Positions 60,364 through 64,000 of a DNA stretch of 64,000 bases are shown piece after piece. The DNA is from Streptomyces gilvus (GTDB lineage: Bacteria > Actinomycetota > Actinomycetes > Streptomycetales > Streptomycetaceae), in assembly GCF_022513565.1 (NCBI RefSeq), contig NZ_JAKWBE010000023.1, positions 1 to 64,000 on the forward strand. The letters are read 5' to 3'. The notes beneath the pieces are model-generated. The model had not been told where the DNA came from and ran no database searches. It saw only the letters and a list, made by a program, of their open reading frames with translations. The first letter of the stretch is position 1. Each line of letters starts with the position of its first letter. The translations under genes were made by a program, and so were the position numbers.

Positions 60364-61413
60364 TCAGAACGTGAGCACCCCGCGCGCCACCCGCCCCGCC
60401 TCCGCGTCGGCCTTCGCCTTCTCGAAGTCCTCGACCGGGTAGATCTCGGTCACCAGCTCGTCCAGCAGCAGCCGTCCGGCCCGGTACAGCTCGGCGTAGA
60501 GGGCGATGTCGCGCTGCGGGCGCGAGGAGCCGTAGCGGCAGCCCAGGATGGACTTGTCGAGGTACATGGCGGAGACGAGGAAGGACGCCTCCGCGGTGGC
60601 CGCCGGCACCCCCAGCAGCACCGCCTGCCCGTGCCGGTCGAGCAGGTCGATGGCCTGCCGGATCAGCTCGACCCGTCCGACGCACTCGAAGGCGTGGTCG
60701 GCGCCGTCCGGCAGGATCTCCTTCACCCCGTCGGTGGAGGTCAGGAAGTCCGTGGCCCCGAACCGCCGGGCCACCTCCTCCTTCGCCGGATTGGCGTCGA
60801 CGGCGACGATCCTGAGCGCCCCCGCGATCCGTGCCCCCTGGATGACGTTGAGCCCGATCCCGCCGGTCCCGATGACGAGCACCGAGTCCCCCCGGTCCAC
60901 CCGCGCCCGGTTCAGCACCGCCCCGACCCCGGTCAGCACCCCGCACCCGATGAGCGCGGCGGACGGCAGCGGAATGTCCTTCGGGATGCGCACGGCCTGC
61001 ACGGCCTTCACCACGGTCCGTTCCGCGAAGGCGGAGTTGGAGGCGAACTGGTACACCTCCCGCCCGCCCTGCGTGAAGGGCCGCCCCGGGCGCCCGATCG
61101 CCTTCCGGCACATGGTGGGCCGCCCCCGGTCGCACTCCGCGCAGGCTCCGCAGTTGGCGAGCGTGGACAGCGACACATGGTCCCCCGGCGCGACATGCGT
61201 GACCCCGGCCCCCACGGCCTCCACCACCCCCGCCCCCTCGTGCCCCAGCACCACGGGCACCGGAAACGGGATGGTCCCGTCCACCACGGACAGGTCGCTG
61301 TGACACAGCCCGGCCGCCGAGATCGCGACCAGCACCTCCCCGGGCCCCGGGTCCCGCACCTCCAGGTCGTCGACGACCTCGACCCGCTTACCGTCGAACA
61401 CCACACCGCGCAT
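60364..61413 (-). CDS. Zn-dependent alcohol dehydrogenase (MDR family)
   Basis: 349 residues. The catalytic zinc Cys is in AAGLCHSDLSVVDG, with GHEGAGVVEAVG; the structural zinc site is CGACAECDRGRPTMC. The NAD motif is VLVIGTGGIGLNVIQGA with Asp after strand 2 (VAVDAN), so NAD is expected. It resembles actinobacterial class III-like alcohol dehydrogenases. The ATG shares one base with the stop of the upstream acyl-CoA dehydrogenase (TGATG). Confidence 0.93.
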   Translation of the reverse strand: MRGVVFDGKRVEVVDDLEVRDPGPGEVLVAISAAGLCHSDLSVVDGTIPFPVPVVLGHEGAGVVEAVGAGVTHVAPGDHVSLSTLANCGACAECDRGRPTMCRKAIGRPGRPFTQGGREVYQFASNSAFAERTVVKAVQAVRIPKDIPLPSAALIGCGVLTGVGAVLNRARVDRGDSVLVIGTGGIGLNVIQGARIAGALRIVAVDANPAKEEVARRFGATDFLTSTDGVKEILPDGADHAFECVGRVELIRQAIDLLDRHGQAVLLGVPAATAEASFLVSAMYLDKSILGCRYGSSRPQRDIALYAELYRAGRLLLDELVTEIYPVEDFEKAKADAEAGRVARGVLTF

Positions 61414-62561
61414 CAGACGACCCCCTTGGGCTCCCTCGGCAGGCCGAGCACCCGCTCGGCGATGATGTTGCGCTGCACCTGGTCCGAGCCGCCGTAGATG
61501 GTGTCGGCCCGCGAGAACAGGAACAGGTGCTGATCCGGGTCGAGTTCGTACGACGCGGAAGGCGACCAGTCCGAACCACTGACGGCAGCCCCGGCCCCCC
61601 GCACCAGCACCGCCAACTCCCCCAGCCGCTGGTGCCAGTTGGCCCACAGCAGCTTCGCCACACTCGGCACGCCCGCGTCACCGGAACCCCCCAGCGTGCG
61701 CAGGGCGTTCCACCGCATGACCCGCAACTCGGCCCACAGCCGCACGATCCGCTCCCGCACCACCGCGTCCCCGACCGCGCCACTCCGTACGGCCCCCCGC
61801 ACGACCTCCGTCAACTCCTGGGCGAACCCGATCTGTTGGGCCAGCGTCGACACCCCGCGCTCAAACCCCAGCAGGCTCATCGCCACCTCCCAGCCCCGCC
61901 CCTCGCCCCCGACCAGATGTTCCCCCCGCGCGCGTGCCCCGTCGAAGAAGACCTCGTTGAAGTCACTGGTCCCGGTCATCTGCCGGATGGGCCGCACCTC
62001 GATCCGCCCCGGCTGGTCCATGGGCACGAGCAGAAAACTCAGCCCGTGATGCCGCCGCGACCCGGCTTCCGTCCGCGCGAGCACGAAACACCAGTCCGCC
62101 TCATGGGCGAGCGAGGTCCAGATCTTCTGCCCACTGATCCGGAACTCCGCCCCTTCCCGCACGGCGGAGGTCCGCACCCCGGCCAGATCCGACCCGGCCC
62201 CGGGTTCGCTGTACCCCTGACACCACAGCTCCTCCCCGGCGGCAACGGGCGGCAGAAACCGCCCCTTCTGCTCCTCACTGCCATGCGCGATGAGGGTGGG
62301 CGCAAGCAACTTCTCCCCGATATGCCCCGACCGCACAGGCGCCCCGGACCGCGCGTACTCCTCGGCCCAGACGACTTGCTGGGTGAGGGTCGCGGTCCGG
62401 TTCCCGAAGCCGCCTTCCGGCCACCCGAGCCCGATCCAGCCGGCTTTGCCGAGGGTGCGTTCCCAGGTACGCCGGTCCTGCTCGGAGTCGACGTGTCCGG
62501 CCAGCCAGGCCCGCGCCTCCAGCCGGAACGCTTCGTCCTCGGCAGTGAACCCGAACTCCAC
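61413..62561 (-). CDS. Acyl-CoA dehydrogenase
   Basis: 382-residue FAD enzyme. EFGFTAEDEAFRLEARAWL at the start, LWCQGYSEPGAGSDLAGVRTSAVREG and ISGQKIWTSLAHEADWCFVLART are strong family motifs, with GGSDQVQRNIIAERVLGLPRE at the end. The GTG start has GAGGGGAG upstream. Middle gene of the SDR-ACAD-ADH set; an intergenic repeat lies in the gap before it. Confidence 0.94.
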   Translation of the reverse strand: MEFGFTAEDEAFRLEARAWLAGHVDSEQDRRTWERTLGKAGWIGLGWPEGGFGNRTATLTQQVVWAEEYARSGAPVRSGHIGEKLLAPTLIAHGSEEQKGRFLPPVAAGEELWCQGYSEPGAGSDLAGVRTSAVREGAEFRISGQKIWTSLAHEADWCFVLARTEAGSRRHHGLSFLLVPMDQPGRIEVRPIRQMTGTSDFNEVFFDGARARGEHLVGGEGRGWEVAMSLLGFERGVSTLAQQIGFAQELTEVVRGAVRSGAVGDAVVRERIVRLWAELRVMRWNALRTLGGSGDAGVPSVAKLLWANWHQRLGELAVLVRGAGAAVSGSDWSPSASYELDPDQHLFLFSRADTIYGGSDQVQRNIIAERVLGLPREPKGVV

Positions 62562-62600
62562 GAACGTCTCCCCTCAACACAGGACCAGTGACCCCCCCCC

Positions 62601-62670
62601 AGGGGCGCGGGGCTGTATCGATATGCGGCTCCGCCGCGTGGGCGCGACCAGCCACAAACGACCCGCACCC
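62601..62670 (-). repeat. Streptomyces intergenic repeat, copy 2
   Basis: AGGGGCGCGGGGCTGTATCG ... GCGGCTCCGCCGCG ... GGGCGCGACCAGCC, a close match to the copy at 25.8 kb, here after a run of ten C. As there, it sits between two genes of one minus-strand operon. Confidence 0.8.
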
Positions 62671-62695
62671 GCCAACCCAGAACACCCCCGAGCTC

Positions 62696-63610
62696 TCAGG
62701 CGTTAGGCCGCGCACCCTCCCGCGCAGCCCTCTCCATCTCCCGCAACCGCTCCAGCATCGGCATCGGATCCACCCCCACCGACCCCGGCAGAAACTCAGC
62801 TATCCGTTCCGGCGTCCAGGACGATCCCTCGGCATACGCTGCGCGCAGCTCGCGCGGCTGCGCCCACACCGCGATCTTCGGCCCGGCAACCGTGTACACC
62901 TGCCCCGTCACCCCGGCCTCCCGAGCCCGCTCGGACAGCAGATACACGACCAGCGCGGCCACATCCTCCGGCTCCCCGATCTCGGCCAGCTCCATCGGCA
63001 CGTTCGCCGACATCCGCGTACGGGCGACCGGAGCCACCGCATTGGCGGTCACCCCGTACTTGTTCAGGCCCAGCGCGGCGCTCCGCACCAGCGAGATGAT
63101 CCCGCCCTTCGCCGCGCTGTAGTTCGCCTGCGAGACGGACCCCTGGTGGTTGCCGCTGGTGAAGCCGATCAGCGTCCCCGCCCGCTGCTTGCGCATCACG
63201 GCGGACGCGGCCCGGAAAACGGTGAACGTCCCCTTCAGATGAGTGGCGACGACCGGATCCCACTCCTCCTCGGACATGTTGAACAGCATCCGCTCCCGCA
63301 GGATCCCGGCGACGCAGACCACGCCGTCCAGCCGCCCGTACGACGACAGCGCCGCCTCCACGACCCGCGCGCCGCCGGCCATCGTGGAGACGTCGTCGGC
63401 GACCGCGACCGCCTCCCCGCCGGCCGCCTCGATCTCCTTGACGACCGCTTCGGCGACCTCGCTCGTCGGGGACGCGCCGTCCACCGAGACGCCGTAGTCG
63501 TTGACCACGACCCGCGCTCCCTCGGCCGCCGCGGCCAGCGCCACCGCCCGGCCGATGCCCCGCCCGGCACCGGTCACGGCGACGACCTTGCCTGCCAAGA
63601 AGTTCCCCAC
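62696..63610 (-). CDS. SDR-family dehydrogenase (MFE-2-like)
   Basis: 304 residues. TGAGRGIGRAVALAAAAEGARVVVNDYGVSVDG resembles the 3-hydroxyacyl-CoA dehydrogenase part of peroxisomal multifunctional enzyme 2. The catalytic motif is YSAAKGGI, with Ser in FTSGNHQGS. NAD preference is expected from the Asp in VNDYG. The GTG start has AAGGGG upstream. First gene of the SDR-ACAD-ADH operon, divergent from the cyclase gene, with site 11 between. Confidence 0.92.
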   Translation of the reverse strand: MGNFLAGKVVAVTGAGRGIGRAVALAAAAEGARVVVNDYGVSVDGASPTSEVAEAVVKEIEAAGGEAVAVADDVSTMAGGARVVEAALSSYGRLDGVVCVAGILRERMLFNMSEEEWDPVVATHLKGTFTVFRAASAVMRKQRAGTLIGFTSGNHQGSVSQANYSAAKGGIISLVRSAALGLNKYGVTANAVAPVARTRMSANVPMELAEIGEPEDVAALVVYLLSERAREAGVTGQVYTVAGPKIAVWAQPRELRAAYAEGSSWTPERIAEFLPGSVGVDPMPMLERLREMERAAREGARPNA

Positions 63611-63632
63611 GCCCGGCCCCTTCCCGCGGTTT

Positions 63633-63647
63633 CTGACGGACCGTTAG
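63633..63647. promoter_or_regulatory. Regulon palindrome, site 11
   Basis: CTGACGGACCGTTAG, 22 bp before the SDR start in the 84-bp gap to the divergent cyclase gene. One mismatch. A further half-site CGTCAG follows at 63659. Confidence 0.72.
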
Positions 63648-63694
63648 ATTTTATGGCGCGTCAGATACCTGGAGACAAGCCCCGGGGAGGGCCG

Positions 63695-64000
63695 ATGTCG
63701 TTGCCCGCCGAGTTCCATGAGATCGCCAAGCGCGTGAACAACTGGGGGCGTTGGGGAGCCGACGACGAGATCGGCACCCTCAACCTGATCACCGACGGGG
63801 TCGTCCGCGAGGCCGTCGCGACCGTCAGCACCGGCCGCCGCGTTCCGCTCGCCCTGCCGCTGAAGCACGACGGTGTGCAGTCGGGGATGATCCCGGGCCG
63901 GGTCAATCCGCTGCACGCGATGGTGCAGATCAACCAGGAGCTGTTCGGGCCCGGCACGGTGGCGTGCAGCGACGACGCCGTGACGATGGGTCTGCAGGCG
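63695..64000 (+). CDS. Cyclase family hydrolase (5' part only)
   Basis: The first 102 residues of a kynurenine-formamidase/cyclase-type metal hydrolase (COG1878). It opens SLPAEFHEIAKRVNNWGRWG and DEIGTLNLITDGVV, typical of the family; the metal-binding HxGTHxD region lies beyond the window edge. CCGGGGAGG precedes the ATG. It shares the divergent operator region with the SDR-ACAD-ADH operon, so it is probably part of the same regulon. Confidence 0.88.
   Translation, partial: MSLPAEFHEIAKRVNNWGRWGADDEIGTLNLITDGVVREAVATVSTGRRVPLALPLKHDGVQSGMIPGRVNPLHAMVQINQELFGPGTVACSDDAVTMGLQA

Noticed and set aside
1..64000. tRNA, rRNA or CRISPR features
   Set aside because: No cloverleaf with CCA-end context, rRNA-like conserved stretch or regularly spaced direct repeat array was seen by eye; a covariance-model search would be needed to exclude small RNAs.

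Overview
This is 64 kb of very GC-rich DNA (all reading frames stay open, GTG starts are frequent, third positions are almost all G or C) from a Streptomyces or very close relative. The strongest anchors are near-full-length homologues of AfsR, AfsK and a two-domain FO synthase (FbiC), together with Streptomyces gene types such as an anti-sigma-like ATPase next to a DUF5753 HTH regulator and a DUF397 protein, TAT-secreted enzymes and many F420-linked oxidoreductases. No rRNA, tRNA, CRISPR array, prophage, intact insertion sequence or PKS/NRPS cluster was seen.

Layout. (1) 1-9.6 kb: arabinan and arabino-oligosaccharide use. A LacI-type regulator is divergent from a lipoprotein sugar-binding protein, two permeases, a GH51 arabinofuranosidase and a secreted GH93-like enzyme with two ricin-type lectin domains; a ribulokinase follows and is cut by the window edge. 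(2) 9.6-22.5 kb: mixed core and accessory genes. These include a 111-bp tandem duplication, an ADP-ribosylglycohydrolase-like protein without its metal ligands, a shattered STAND/TPR ATPase pseudogene, a YkuD-like protein without its catalytic Cys, fbiC, an F420-type LLM oxidoreductase, a PHP-type metallohydrolase, a PIN toxin-antitoxin pair and the DUF5753/DUF397 regulatory set. (3) 22.5-30 kb: two minus-strand catabolic operons (amidohydrolases, LLM oxidoreductases, SDR, aldehyde dehydrogenase). (4) 30-43 kb: afsR, a 55-aa AfsS-like peptide, afsK, a KbpA-like VOC protein and a TetR gene. afsS and afsK are separated by a Doc-like toxin-antitoxin pair and a CoA-pathway block. (5) 43-64 kb: more CoA-ester catabolism (acyl-CoA dehydrogenases, thiolase-like proteins, DUF35 OB-fold proteins, an ADP-forming acyl-CoA synthetase, enoyl-CoA hydratases, flavin reductase, alcohol dehydrogenase, SDR, cyclase) mixed with housekeeping and accessory genes.

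The main new observation is a shared 15-bp inverted repeat, CTGACG-N3-CGTCAG. Eleven good copies lie at eight intergenic promoter positions, in front of nearly every CoA-catabolism operon between 27 and 64 kb and not in front of the unrelated genes between them. This looks like one dispersed regulon, probably under a TetR-type repressor, for degrading a CoA-activated, branched or cyclic substrate. Two thiolase-like proteins that lack the nucleophilic Cys, together with DUF35 partners, suggest Ltp2-type retro-aldol side-chain cleavage. The regulon is threaded through the afsR-afsS-afsK antibiotic-control locus.
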